Assembly: GCF_002116905.1 (NCBI RefSeq) | Contig: NZ_CP015118.1 | Span: 744,001 to 808,000 of the forward strand | From: Piscinibacter gummiphilus | Lineage (GTDB): Bacteria; Pseudomonadota; Gammaproteobacteria; Burkholderiales; Burkholderiaceae_C | DNA: 64,000 nucleotides | Direction of reading: 5' to 3' | In this document: positions 43,198 through 51,864 of the stretch, piece after piece | Numbering within the stretch: the stretch's first letter is position 1 | Layout of the letters: each line of letters opens with the position of its first letter | The notes under the pieces: generated by a model | Database searches by the model: none | What the model saw: the letters and a program-made list of their open reading frames with translations, nothing else | Told to the model about the DNA's origin: nothing | Made by a program: the position numbers and the translations under genes

Positions 43198-43877
43198 GGC
43201 AGCAGCCCGATCTGGCGCGCCTCGTAGACGGCTTCGGTGCGGTTGTGCACGTCGAGCTTGCCGTAGATGTTCCGCACGTGGGTCTGCACCGTGGTGACCG
43301 ACACCGCCATGCGGCCCGCGATCTCGGGGTACGTGAAACCCCGGGCCACGAGGTCGAGCACTTCCAGTTCACGGCGGGACAGCGTGGGCGGCGTCTCGTG
43401 CACCGCAGGCGCGGGCGCGCTGGGCGCGGCGGGGCGCGCCGGCTTGTCGGCCTGCCACCGGGCGAGCAGCTGCCGCGCGATCAGCGGCGACATCGGCGAC
43501 CCGCCGGCGTGCAGGCTCAGCACGTGGGTGGCGAGGTCGTGCTCGGTGCCGTCCTTCAGCAGGTAGCCGCGGGCGCCCGCGGCGAACGCGTCGAGCATGT
43601 TGGCCTCGTCGCCGAACATGGTGATCACCATCACGGCGCACGCCGGCTGCATGCGGCTGCAGCGGCGGATCACCTCGCGGCCCGGCAGGTCGGGCAGGCC
43701 CAGGTCCACCAGCAGCACGTCCACCTGGTTCTCCGAGAACCAGGCGAGCAGCTCGCCCGCGTTCGCCGCGCCCATGACAAACCGCAGCGACGGCTCCGCG
43801 CAGATCACGCGGGTGAGCCGCGCGCGCATGCCGGCGTCGTCCTCCACCAGGGCCACGGAGACCGGTTCACTGGCCAT
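43194..43877 (-). CDS. NarL/FixJ-family response regulator
   Basis: A 227-residue regulator with a receiver domain (VALVEDDAGMRARL, phospho-Asp in VLLVDLGLPDLPG, Lys in YLLKDGTEHDL) and a LuxR-type DNA-binding C-terminus (LSRRELEVLDLVARGFTYPE, TVQTHVRNIYGKLDVHNRTE). ATG 43877 lies inside the end of the phosphatase gene, an 11-base overlap. Its stop overlaps the kinase start. The cognate kinase follows directly, so these form a classical two-component system. Targets are unknown; the operon itself is one candidate. Confidence 0.92.
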   Translation of the reverse strand: MASEPVSVALVEDDAGMRARLTRVICAEPSLRFVMGAANAGELLAWFSENQVDVLLVDLGLPDLPGREVIRRCSRMQPACAVMVITMFGDEANMLDAFAAGARGYLLKDGTEHDLATHVLSLHAGGSPMSPLIARQLLARWQADKPARPAAPSAPAPAVHETPPTLSRRELEVLDLVARGFTYPEIAGRMAVSVTTVQTHVRNIYGKLDVHNRTEAVYEARQIGLLP

Positions 43878-44997
43878 TGAACGGCTCCGGGTGGCGGTAG
43901 GCGCAGTTGCCCCGCGGCGGGCTGCGCCAGCGGCCGTCGCGCAGGGGCAGCAGGATCGACTCGTCGACGCGGTCCTCCTTGTGCAGGTCGACGCGCACGG
44001 TGCCGTTGCGCAGGCCCGCATCCAGGCCTTCGAGGTGCAGCATGCCGAACTTCTCCGACTTGTTGAACCAGAACGGGAGTCCGATGGGGACCGCGTTCTT
44101 GAGCCAGGGCTGCGCCGCGCCGGAGGACACCACCTGGATGACCGGCGAGCGCGGCTCCACGGGGCCGCCGTAGCGGTTGCGGTGGATGTCCCCCGCGAGG
44201 TACAGCGTGGGCCGGCCGGCCTGGGCCGCGGCGTCGAGGAATCCCCGGTACTCGGGGAATGCCCAGGACTGAGGGACCGGCGCCAGCGGATCGACCTTTT
44301 CCCAGCCGCCGTCGCGCCCGTGGCGCATGGGCGTGGACCCGGCCACGATCAGCAGCCCGTCACCCTGCGCGACCTGCCCGTAGAGCCATTGCGCCTGGGC
44401 GGCGCCGAGGAGGCTCGGCGCCGGGTCCTGCAGGTCGGTGCGGGCCGACCGTTCGTCGAGCATCAGCACCGGCACGCCCGCCACGGCCCAGGCTTCCTGC
44501 CACACGGGCGTCGCGAGCTGGCGGTCGGAGGCGTCGAGCGACGGGTAGACCTCCGGCGGATCGACCAGGGCCGCGAGGAACTGGCGGAACAGCCGGTGGG
44601 ACACCGCCTGCAGCGCCGGCGGGACGTATCGCCCGCGGTCCGGGTCACCGGCGGCCGTGCAGTCGTTCCAGGCGAAGTCGTGGTCGTCGCGCACGGCACG
44701 CACGTTCCCCTTCACCGACCGCACGAGCGCCTGGAAGCCAGGGTGCTCCCACTGGGCCTTGTAGCGCGCGTACATGGCCTGGCGGAACTGCGCGAGTCCT
44801 TGCACGGGGTCTCCGAGGAAGGCCGTTTTCCAGGTCGGCACGCGGGTCTGCGTCTCGAGGCCCCAGTCCATGTAGATCGAGTCGCCGAGGAGCAGCAGCG
44901 CGTGGGGCTGCTGCGCCCGGATCCGGTCCCACACGGGCTGTTCGTGCCCGAAGGTGGTGTCGAAACACGACGTGAAGGCGATGCGGGTGTCCGGCAT
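43867..44997 (-). CDS. PhoD-like metallophosphatase
   Basis: A 376-residue protein of the PhoD-type metallophosphoesterase group. Motifs are FTSCFDTTFGHE, LLLLGDSIYMDWG (metal-binding Asp), AVRDDHDFAWND (metal His/Asp) and LAGDIHRNRYGG, which carry the dinuclear site. There is no Tat or Sec signal peptide, so it seems to be cytoplasmic, unlike classical PhoD. It could act on a phosphodiester or phosphomonoester. AAGGAG precedes the ATG by about eight bases. It is the first gene of an overlapping operon with the two-component pair, which may sense or respond to its product. Confidence 0.8.
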   Translation of the reverse strand: MPDTRIAFTSCFDTTFGHEQPVWDRIRAQQPHALLLLGDSIYMDWGLETQTRVPTWKTAFLGDPVQGLAQFRQAMYARYKAQWEHPGFQALVRSVKGNVRAVRDDHDFAWNDCTAAGDPDRGRYVPPALQAVSHRLFRQFLAALVDPPEVYPSLDASDRQLATPVWQEAWAVAGVPVLMLDERSARTDLQDPAPSLLGAAQAQWLYGQVAQGDGLLIVAGSTPMRHGRDGGWEKVDPLAPVPQSWAFPEYRGFLDAAAQAGRPTLYLAGDIHRNRYGGPVEPRSPVIQVVSSGAAQPWLKNAVPIGLPFWFNKSEKFGMLHLEGLDAGLRNGTVRVDLHKEDRVDESILLPLRDGRWRSPPRGNCAYRHPEPFNGQ

Positions 44998-45170
44998 GGC
45001 GAGGCTCCTTCGAGGGGGGTCAATATGGCACGAACGGTGCCGTGATTCGGGACCGGCCGCCTCCTGCATTCAGAGGATGCTGTCGCCGGAGCCTCCTGTG
45101 TTTTCGGGATTCCGGGGGGCGGGGGCGCGGCGAAGAATCGGCCCGATCGTCCCGCACCACGGAGTCCGCC

Positions 45171-45863
45171 ATGACCGTCGAGCACGCCGTCCTTTCCGTC
45201 CCCGCCCACTTCGCGCCGACCCTCTGGAGCGAACCGCGTCCCGCATGGCCCGGCGCGTCCGGGCTCCACGAGCTGCTGCTCGCGATGCTCGACGAGGTGG
45301 ACCACCCGATGCTGCTGGTGTCGGCCGGACTGCGGCTGCTGCACGCGAACCGGGCCGCGTCGCGGCGGCTCCGCGCGGGCGATGCGCTGCGTGTGGAGAA
45401 CGGCGCCGTGCGTGCGGCGAGCGACCGGGACACGGCCCTCGTCGCCAGCGCCGTGCAGGGAGCCTCGGCCCGGGGCCTGCGGCGGCTCGTCCGGCTCGCG
45501 GGACCCGCCGCACCGGCCCCGCTGGCGGTGCTGCCGCTCGTGCCGGACGCCGACGTCGCGCTGCTGGTCCTGGCGAGGGCCGATGCGGTCGAGCCCCTCA
45601 CCCTGCAGTGTTTCGCCCAGTCGCACGGGCTGACCGGCGCGGAGTCGAAGGTGCTCGCGGCGCTGTGCTGGGGCGCGTCCCCGCAGGACATCGCGCGGGA
45701 CCAGGGCGTGGCGATGAGCACCGTGCGGACCCACATCGCGAGCCTGCGCGGGAAGGTGGAGGTGGGCAGCGTCGGGCAGTTGGTCCGCCGGGTCACGATG
45801 CTCCCGCCGATGCTCAGCTCGCTGACCGCGGGACTCGCGTTCCGACCGCCGGTGGCGGGCTGA
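45171..45863 (+). CDS. LuxR-family transcriptional regulator with PAS-like domain
   Basis: A 230-residue regulator. The middle (LLAMLDEVDHPMLLVSAGLR, LHANRAASRRLRAGDALRVE) looks like a PAS domain without a clear ligand motif. The C-terminus is a LuxR/GerE helix-turn-helix: GLTGAESKVLAALCWGASPQ, DIARDQGVAMSTVRTHIASL. It begins at MTVEHAV after GGAG. It is divergent from the phosphatase/two-component operon and 227 bases upstream of the FocA-type channel gene, so it may control either. Regulated genes are not identified. Confidence 0.83.
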   Translation: MTVEHAVLSVPAHFAPTLWSEPRPAWPGASGLHELLLAMLDEVDHPMLLVSAGLRLLHANRAASRRLRAGDALRVENGAVRAASDRDTALVASAVQGASARGLRRLVRLAGPAAPAPLAVLPLVPDADVALLVLARADAVEPLTLQCFAQSHGLTGAESKVLAALCWGASPQDIARDQGVAMSTVRTHIASLRGKVEVGSVGQLVRRVTMLPPMLSSLTAGLAFRPPVAG

Positions 45864-46090
45864 CCGCCTCCCTTCCGTGGTGCGCGGGATGCACCGCGTT
45901 GTTGCCACGGCTCGACCCGCCAGCATGGAAGTGGTGCGTCGGCCACCAGTCGCTTCCCCCCGAGGTGCCGCGTTGCACCAGTGGGGCGCGGTCTGCGCGT
46001 GAGTGGCGCGCCGATGCACCGCCTTTGGCCCGCTTCTTGCGAACGAGTGCATTGCCTTCAACACAACGCACCATTCCGAGGACTCACTCC

Positions 46091-46903
46091 ATGGCGTACC
46101 TGGCCCCTTCCGAATTCGTCACCAAGATGGTCGACGCGGGCGAATCCAAGCTCTGCATGGCCACGCGCGACGTGCTGATCCGCGCGTTCATGGCGGGCGC
46201 CATCCTGGCGCTGGCCGCGGTGTTCGCGGTCTCGGTCAACGTGCAGACGGGCAACCCCATCGTGGGCGCGCTGCTGTTCCCGGTGGGCTTCTGCATGCTG
46301 TACCTGCTGGGCTTCGACCTGCTGACCGGCGTGTTCGTGCTGACCCCGCTCGCGCTCATCGACAAGCGCCCGGGCGTCACCGTGGGTCGGGTGCTCAAGC
46401 ACTGGGGCTTCGTCTTCATCGGCAACTTCGGCGGCGCCTTCACGGTGGCCGTGCTGATGTCCATCGTCTTCACGAACGGCTTCCAGACCGACCCGGGCAA
46501 GGTGGGCAGCGTCATCGCGCACATCGGCGAGTCGCGCACGCTCGGCTACGCGCAGTACGGCGCGGCGGGCATGCTCACGCTGTTCATCCGCGGCGTGCTG
46601 TGCAACTGGATGGTGTCCACCGGGGTCGTGGGCGCCATGATCTCCACCACGGTGAGCGGCAAGGTCATCGCCATGTGGATGCCGGTCATGGTCTTCTTCT
46701 ACATGACCTTCGAACACTCGATCGTCAACATGTTCCTGTTCCCGTCCGGGATCATCATGGGCGCGCACTTCTCGGTGATGGACTACCTCATCTGGAACGA
46801 GATCCCCACCGTGCTGGGCAACCTCGTCGGCGGCCTCACCTTCACCGGCCTCACGCTGTACGCCACGCACGTGCGCACCGGCGCGAAGCGTTCGCTGGCC
46901 TGA
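46091..46903 (+). CDS. Formate/nitrite transporter-family channel (FocA/NirC)
   Basis: A 270-residue membrane protein of the formate-nitrite transporter family, six helices per subunit in a pentamer. Features are FMAGAILALAAVFAVSVNV, FPVGFCMLYLLGFDLLTG, and the conserved central region FIRGVLCNWMVSTGVVGA with the FGN-like selectivity segment FEHSIVNMFLFPSGIIMG, which contains the central His. It could carry nitrite, formate or hydrosulphide. The next gene, 87 bases downstream, encodes a phosphatase-kinase fusion often found near nitrate/nitrite transporters, which favours nitrite. A hairpin lies in that gap. Confidence 0.88.
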   Translation: MAYLAPSEFVTKMVDAGESKLCMATRDVLIRAFMAGAILALAAVFAVSVNVQTGNPIVGALLFPVGFCMLYLLGFDLLTGVFVLTPLALIDKRPGVTVGRVLKHWGFVFIGNFGGAFTVAVLMSIVFTNGFQTDPGKVGSVIAHIGESRTLGYAQYGAAGMLTLFIRGVLCNWMVSTGVVGAMISTTVSGKVIAMWMPVMVFFYMTFEHSIVNMFLFPSGIIMGAHFSVMDYLIWNEIPTVLGNLVGGLTFTGLTLYATHVRTGAKRSLA

Positions 46904-46940
46904 TCGCCCTCCCGGCACACACCGCTTGTCATCACGGCAG

Positions 46941-46970
46941 GGCTCCGGACCTCGGAAAGAGGCCGGGGCC
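46941..46970 (+). terminator. Hairpin between channel and phosphatase-kinase genes
   Basis: GGC-CCGG-CCTC pairs with GAGG-CCGG-GGCC around the loop GGAAA, with single bulges. It may attenuate read-through from the channel gene into the kinase gene. Confidence 0.4.
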
Positions 46971-46990
46971 CGGCTCCTCGTGAACAGGCC

Positions 46991-48718
46991 ATGACCGCCG
47001 CGCTCAAGATCTCCGTCGGGCAGCACTCGGACAAGGGCCGCAAGGCCGTCAACCAGGACTTCCACGGCGTTGCTTCACCCACCGGCGCACAGCGTGTGTC
47101 CAAGGGCGTCGCGGTCGCGCTCGCCGACGGCATCGGCAGCAGCGACGTGAGCCAGGTCGCCAGCGAGTTCGCGGTGCGCGGGCTGCTGGACGACTACTAC
47201 TGCACGTCCGATGCGTGGACCGTGAAGAAGTCGGTCGAACGCGTGCTCGCCGCCACCAACTCGTGGCTGCACGCGAAGACGCGGCAGGGACCGCATCCGT
47301 TCGACCAGGACCGGGGCTACGTGTGCACGCTGAGCGCGCTCGTGTTCAAGTCGAACACGGCGCACCTCTTCCACGTGGGCGACACCCGCGTCTACCGCGT
47401 GTTCTCCACGTCGCTCGAGCAGCTCACGCAGGACCACCGCGTGCGCGTGGCCGACGGCCAGAGCTACCTCAGCCGCGCGGTGGGCTTCAAGCCGCAGCTC
47501 GAGATCGACTACCAGGCGCTGCCGCTCGCCCCGGGCGACACCTTCCTGCTCGCCTCCGACGGCGTCTACGAACACCTCGACCCGGTCTTCGTCGCCGACA
47601 CGGTGCGCCACGCGCAGGGGGACCTCGACGGCGCGGCACGCGCACTCGTCGACGAGGCCCTGCGCCGCGGCAGCGACGACAACCTCACGGTCCAGATCGT
47701 CGTGGTGGATGCGCTGCCCGGCGCCGACGCCGCAGAGGGGCTGGTCGCAGGCGCGGCGCTGCCCACCCCGTCGCTGCTGGAGCCTCGGGCCACCCTCGAC
47801 GGGTTCACCATCGTGCGCAAGCTGCACGGCAGCGCGCGCAGCCACCTCTACCTGGCCGTGGACGACGAGACGGGTGCCCGGGTGGCGCTCAAGACGCTCT
47901 CGGTGGACCAGCACGCGGACCCCGCGGCCATCGAGCGTTTCCTGCTGGAGGAGTGGATCGCGCGCCGCATCGACAGCGTGCACGTGCTCAAGCCGTACGT
48001 GCCGGCCCGCCCGCGCCGGCACCTGTACGTGACGCTCGAGTACGTCGAGGGCCGCACGCTCGCGCAGTGGCTCGCCGACCACCCGCGCCCCGATGTGGAG
48101 GCGGTGCGCGGCGTCGTCGAGCAGATCGCGCGCGGGCTGCAGGCCTTCCACCGTCTCGAGATGCTGCACCGCGACCTGCGCCCCGAGAACATCATGATCG
48201 ACGGCGCGGGCACGGTGAAGATCGTCGACTTCGGCGCCACCCGGGTGGCCGGGCTCGCGGAGATGGCCGGCGGCGACGGGGATGTGCCCGGCTCGGTGCA
48301 ATACACCGCGCCCGAGTGTTTCCTCGGCGAAATGGCCACGTTCCGGGCGGACCTGTTCTCGCTCGGCGTCATCACGTACCAGCTGCTGTCCGGCCGGCTG
48401 CCCTATGGCACCGAGGTGGCGAAGGCCCGCACGCGCTCGGCACAGCGGCGCCTGCGGTACGACAGCGTGCTCGCCGACGACCGCGAGATCCCGGCCTGGC
48501 TCGACGGCGTCTTGCGCAAGGCGGTCGCGGTGGACCCGCTGCGCCGCCACGAGAGCCTGTCCGAGTTCGTGCACGACCTGCGCCATCCGAACCCGGCGCT
48601 GATGGAGCGTGGCACGCCGCCGCTCCTCGAGCGCCATCCGGTGCGGTTCTGGAAGGGCGTGTCGCTCGTGCTGGCCGTCGTGGTGCTCGTGCTGCTGGTG
48701 AAGCTGAACGGGGCCTGA
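46991..48718 (+). CDS. Bifunctional PP2C phosphatase / Ser-Thr protein kinase, membrane-tethered
   Basis: A 575-residue fusion. Residues 1-245 form a PP2C-type phosphatase (VALADGIGSSD, HLFHVGDTRVYRV, LLASDGVYEHLD, GSDDNLTVQIV) with its metal-binding Asp residues. Residues 270-535 are a Hanks-type kinase: VALKTLS (Lys), HRDLRPENIM near residue 393, IVDFGATRV (DFG) and YTAPECF (APE). The catalytic loop has Arg instead of Lys in HRDLRPEN. The C-terminus ends in one membrane helix (SLVLAVVVLVLLVKL). It could add and remove phosphate on a target such as the neighbouring FocA/NirC channel. The activity of each half is unproven. Confidence 0.88.
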   Translation: MTAALKISVGQHSDKGRKAVNQDFHGVASPTGAQRVSKGVAVALADGIGSSDVSQVASEFAVRGLLDDYYCTSDAWTVKKSVERVLAATNSWLHAKTRQGPHPFDQDRGYVCTLSALVFKSNTAHLFHVGDTRVYRVFSTSLEQLTQDHRVRVADGQSYLSRAVGFKPQLEIDYQALPLAPGDTFLLASDGVYEHLDPVFVADTVRHAQGDLDGAARALVDEALRRGSDDNLTVQIVVVDALPGADAAEGLVAGAALPTPSLLEPRATLDGFTIVRKLHGSARSHLYLAVDDETGARVALKTLSVDQHADPAAIERFLLEEWIARRIDSVHVLKPYVPARPRRHLYVTLEYVEGRTLAQWLADHPRPDVEAVRGVVEQIARGLQAFHRLEMLHRDLRPENIMIDGAGTVKIVDFGATRVAGLAEMAGGDGDVPGSVQYTAPECFLGEMATFRADLFSLGVITYQLLSGRLPYGTEVAKARTRSAQRRLRYDSVLADDREIPAWLDGVLRKAVAVDPLRRHESLSEFVHDLRHPNPALMERGTPPLLERHPVRFWKGVSLVLAVVVLVLLVKLNGA

Positions 48719-48731
48719 ACGCCGCCGCCCG

Positions 48732-49832
48732 TCAGCGGGTCGAGCCCACGATCCCTTCGACGAGGTAGTTCGTCGACTCGAGCACCGGGTCGTACAGCCC
48801 GTGGGTGCCGTTCAGCACCACCTTGCCCTGGTTGTCCTTGATGGGGCCGGTGAAGATCGGCGACCCCTGCTTCAGCTCGGCGATGCGGGCGAGCGCGGCG
48901 TTGCGCGCGGCCTCGGTCGCGCCCGCGCCGAACGGGGTGGAGGTCACCATGTCCTTGTCGTAGCCACCGATGCTGATGTTGGGCAGCGGCAGGCCCTTCG
49001 CGAGCAGGTCGGCGTAGCCCTTGTAGATCGTCTCGTACTTGTTCTCGGCGCCGGTGATGAACCCCTTGGGCGCCAGCGCGGCCTGCGAGGCGTTGTGCCC
49101 GAGCGTCTTCGCGCCGCGGGCCTCGGCCGTCTGCACGATGACCTTGGGGCTGTCGACGTGCGACGCGATGACGTCGCAGCCGATGTTGATCAGCGCGTGC
49201 GTGGCCTCGGCCTCGCGCACCGGCAGCGACCAGTCGCCCGTGATGATCAGGTGCACCTGCACCTTCGGGTTCACGCGCCGCGCGCCCAGCGTGAAGGCGT
49301 TGATGTTGCGCAGCACCAGGTCGATGGGCTTGGCCGCGATGAAGCCGATCTTGTCGGACTTCGTCGACAGCGCGGCCGCGATGCCGTTCACGTGGTGGGC
49401 CTGGTCGAGGTAGCAGAAGTAGCCGCCGAGGTTGGCGGGGTGTTTGTCGGCCGTCCACAGCGTGGTCGGGTGGCGGAACTGCACGCCGGGGTTCGCCTTC
49501 GCGGCGTCCACCATGAACGGGTTGAAGTAGCCGAACGAGGTGCCGAACACGAGCTTCGCGCCGTCCTGCTGGATCATCCCCGACAGGCTCTTGGCCACGG
49601 CGGTGGTCTCGGGCACCCGTTCTTCCTCGATGACCTTGATGCCCGGCACGGCCTTCAGCGCACGCGCGGCGACGGCGTGCGACTGGTTCCAGCCGTAGTC
49701 GTCCCGCGGGCCCACGTACACGATGCCCACGGTGAGGTCGGTCGCCGCGGAGGCGCCGAACGGCAGGCCGGCGGCGAGGGCGCCGGTGGCGCCGACGAAC
49801 TGCCGGCGGGTGAGGGAGAAGGTGCTGCTCAT
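48732..49832 (-). CDS. BMP-family (PnrA-like) ABC transporter binding protein, Tat-exported
   Basis: A 366-residue binding protein of the Bmp/PnrA family, which import nucleosides or purine-like compounds. It starts with a twin-arginine signal (LTRRQFVGATGALAAGLPFG). The mature part has VGIVYVGPRDDYGWNQSHAV, LVFGTSFGYFNPFM and ITGAENKYETIYKGYADL. Its start overlaps the DUF1989 stop as ATGA. No ATPase or permease genes are nearby. Association with DUF1989 (urea carboxylase-associated) hints at an imported nitrogenous ligand, perhaps a purine or urea derivative, but this is inference. Confidence 0.87.
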   Translation of the reverse strand: MSSTFSLTRRQFVGATGALAAGLPFGASAATDLTVGIVYVGPRDDYGWNQSHAVAARALKAVPGIKVIEEERVPETTAVAKSLSGMIQQDGAKLVFGTSFGYFNPFMVDAAKANPGVQFRHPTTLWTADKHPANLGGYFCYLDQAHHVNGIAAALSTKSDKIGFIAAKPIDLVLRNINAFTLGARRVNPKVQVHLIITGDWSLPVREAEATHALINIGCDVIASHVDSPKVIVQTAEARGAKTLGHNASQAALAPKGFITGAENKYETIYKGYADLLAKGLPLPNISIGGYDKDMVTSTPFGAGATEAARNAALARIAELKQGSPIFTGPIKDNQGKVVLNGTHGLYDPVLESTNYLVEGIVGSTR

Positions 49833-50794
49833 GACGGTTGCCTTTCGTCGGCGGTGGGGGAGGAGGCTGTGACGGTCGGGGCGCCGTTCGGGCTCGTGAC
49901 GTACTGCTGCTCCCACCAGGAGAAGAAGACGTCGCGCAGCGCCGCGCCCAGGTCGCCCCGGTAGAGCGGGGTGTGTTCGTAGCCGCGCAGCAGCGCGAGT
50001 TCGTCGTCGTCGAGTTCCACCGCCACCTCGGTCACCGACAGCGGGGTGTTCAGGAAGCTCGGCTCATAGGCGGGGTCGCGGCGCAGCTCGCGATCGGACT
50101 TGATCACCGCGTTGCGGAAGTCCTTCGGCGTGCGCTGGCTGCGCAGCACCGGCAGCGCGGGCACGCGGGCCAGGTCCTCGGCGGAGGCCTCGAACACGGT
50201 CACCTTCACGGGCTTCAGGAAGAAGTTGCTGGTGCGCATCACGTCGGCGCCGCAGACGTTGGGCACGGCCAGCGTGTCGATGAGCGCGAGCAGCTCGACG
50301 TGGTCCCCGGGCCGGCTGTCCTGGCGACTGATCCGCACGGCGCCGCCGGGCAGCACCTCGGTCGCCATGAAGAGGTTGAAGCTGTCGTGCACGTCGTCCG
50401 GCGTCAGGCCGTACTCGCGCTGCGCCTCGGCCTGGATGTCGTGGCAGTTCGTGTGGGCCGAGAAGCCGTAGGTGCTCTCGTAGACGTAGGCGCTGCACCG
50501 CGGGAACAGCACGTCGTTGCGGCCGACCGTGTCGGCGAGCAGGTAGAACATCGCGCGTTCGCGCGGAGGCGCCGACCACAGGAAGGTGCCCGTGCTCGGG
50601 TTGAAACCGTGCACGGTGCGTGTGCGGCCGCAGTGCATGAACTCCTTGTAGTCGTGCAGGTTGAAGGCGTTGAAGTCGACGCACTGGCCGCCGTCGATCT
50701 GCTCGATGCGCAGCACCTGGCCGGCCCGCACCTCGATCGCCTTGCCGGTGCCGGGTTCCAGCACCCACTCGGCCACGAACGTGCGCGCGGTCAT
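49829..50794 (-). CDS. DUF1989 (urea carboxylase-associated) protein
   Basis: A 321-residue DUF1989 protein of the kind found next to urea carboxylase or in urea and pterin-like gene clusters. Visible are QIDGGQCVDFNAFNLHDY, PRCSAYVYESTYGFSAHTNC and NFFLKPVKVTVF. Its Cys and His residues (HTNCHD) suggest metal binding. It overlaps the BMP gene by four bases (ATGA) on its 3' side and the 52-residue gene by four bases on its 5' side, an uninterrupted translational chain. Its reaction is unknown. Confidence 0.85.
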   Translation of the reverse strand: MTARTFVAEWVLEPGTGKAIEVRAGQVLRIEQIDGGQCVDFNAFNLHDYKEFMHCGRTRTVHGFNPSTGTFLWSAPPRERAMFYLLADTVGRNDVLFPRCSAYVYESTYGFSAHTNCHDIQAEAQREYGLTPDDVHDSFNLFMATEVLPGGAVRISRQDSRPGDHVELLALIDTLAVPNVCGADVMRTSNFFLKPVKVTVFEASAEDLARVPALPVLRSQRTPKDFRNAVIKSDRELRRDPAYEPSFLNTPLSVTEVAVELDDDELALLRGYEHTPLYRGDLGAALRDVFFSWWEQQYVTSPNGAPTVTASSPTADERQPS

Positions 50795-50949
50795 CGGCCC
50801 GGCTCCTTCGGTGCGGCGGGAGCCGGACCCAGCGCCTTCAGCGCGAGCCGGAGCAGGGCGGCCCGGTCGGGGGCGGCGCCGCGGGCGACGGTGCGGTCGA
50901 GCAGTTCGAGTTGCTGCCGGTTGAGCGGGACGTGCACGAGGTGCCTCAT
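50791..50949 (-). CDS. Small 52-residue protein coupled to DUF1989
   Basis: A short gene with sequence MRHLVHVPLNRQQLELLDRT followed by an amphipathic helix and a Pro/Ala-rich tail. GGAGG lies about four bases before the ATG, and the stop overlaps the DUF1989 start as ATGA; both facts support a real gene. The helix-strand pattern recalls ribbon-helix-helix proteins, which would make it a small regulator, but no motif is decisive. It heads the three-gene operon. Confidence 0.6.
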   Translation of the reverse strand: MRHLVHVPLNRQQLELLDRTVARGAAPDRAALLRLALKALGPAPAAPKEPGR

Positions 50950-51110
50950 GTATCCTCCATCAGTTAATCCTGTATCCACGATGAGTATGCAAGCAATCAC
51001 CGTGCCATGTGAAAGAAGCCGCTGCCACACCAGGACGGTGCGTTTTTCCCAGGTGGGCATGCCGAAGCGGTGCTGTCCTGCACACGGGATCCGTTCGGTT
51101 TGGCATACAG
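50949..51110. promoter_or_regulatory. Divergent promoter region with repeated TGTATCC motif
   Basis: TGTATCC occurs at 50949-50955 and 50971-50977, a spacing of 22 bases or two helical turns, and a related CTGTATGCC lies on the other strand at 51102-51110. The region is AT-richer than its surroundings and separates the DUF1989 operon from a GntR gene, so a shared GntR-type operator set is possible. The first copy overlaps the small gene's ribosome site and ATG. Confidence 0.35.
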
Positions 51111-51119
51111 TGCAGTCCC

Positions 51120-51860
51120 ATGAACCAGGACGCACCGGCGGACATCGCCTACGAAGCCCTTCGCCGGGCCATCATCGAACAGGCCCTCCCTCCGGGCACC
51201 AAGCTGCGCGAGGACGAACTCGCCGCGCAGTTCGGCATCAGCCGCACCCCGGTGCGGGCGGTGCTGGCGCGGTTGCAGGCCGAGGGGCTCGTGGCGGGCA
51301 GCGCCCGCCGCACGGCGTCCGTGGCCCGGCCCGGCCTCGGCGAGGCCCGCCAGGTGTTCGTCGTGCGGCGGGTGCTGGAACGCGAGGCGGTGCGCCTCGT
51401 GATGGCGCGCTGGACGCCCGAGTTGCGCGAGCGCCTGCGGCGCATCGTGCGAGACGAGCAGCAGGCGCACGACGCGGGCGACCAGCGGGCCTCGAGCCGC
51501 CTCGCCGGCGATTTCCACACGGCCCTGGCCGAGATGACCGACAACTTCCTGCTGCAGCGCTACCTGTCCGAGACGGTGTCGCGCTGCTCGCTGATCCTCG
51601 CCGTGCACGCGAAGGCGCAGGCCAATGAGTGCTCGATCCACGAGCACACCGACCTGATCCGGTTGTTCGACGAGGGGGATGTCGACGCGGTGGTGGCGGC
51701 GATGGAAGCCCACATCGACGCCATCGCGCAACGGGCGCTGTCGGCGGCCGACGAAGGCGACAAGGGACCGGACCTTGGCGGCGTGCTGTCGCGCTACGCC
51801 GACCTGCTGCGCACCGAGGCCTCGGGGGACGCGCCGAAGGCGGGGCGTCGCTGCGGGTGA
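51120..51860 (+). CDS. GntR-family regulator (FCD subfamily)
   Basis: A 246-residue GntR regulator: winged helix with IAYEALRRAIIEQALPPGTK, LAAQFGISRTPVRAVLARLQ, EGLVAGSARRTASVA, then an FCD domain with the metal-site pattern GDFHTALAEMTDNFLLQ and EHTDLIRLFDEGDVDAVVAA. It is divergent from the small protein/DUF1989/BMP operon across a gap with repeated TGTATCC-like boxes, so it likely regulates that operon. It is convergent with, and five bases from, the NAD(P)-binding protein gene. Confidence 0.9.
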   Translation: MNQDAPADIAYEALRRAIIEQALPPGTKLREDELAAQFGISRTPVRAVLARLQAEGLVAGSARRTASVARPGLGEARQVFVVRRVLEREAVRLVMARWTPELRERLRRIVRDEQQAHDAGDQRASSRLAGDFHTALAEMTDNFLLQRYLSETVSRCSLILAVHAKAQANECSIHEHTDLIRLFDEGDVDAVVAAMEAHIDAIAQRALSAADEGDKGPDLGGVLSRYADLLRTEASGDAPKAGRRCG

Positions 51861-51864
51861 TCGC

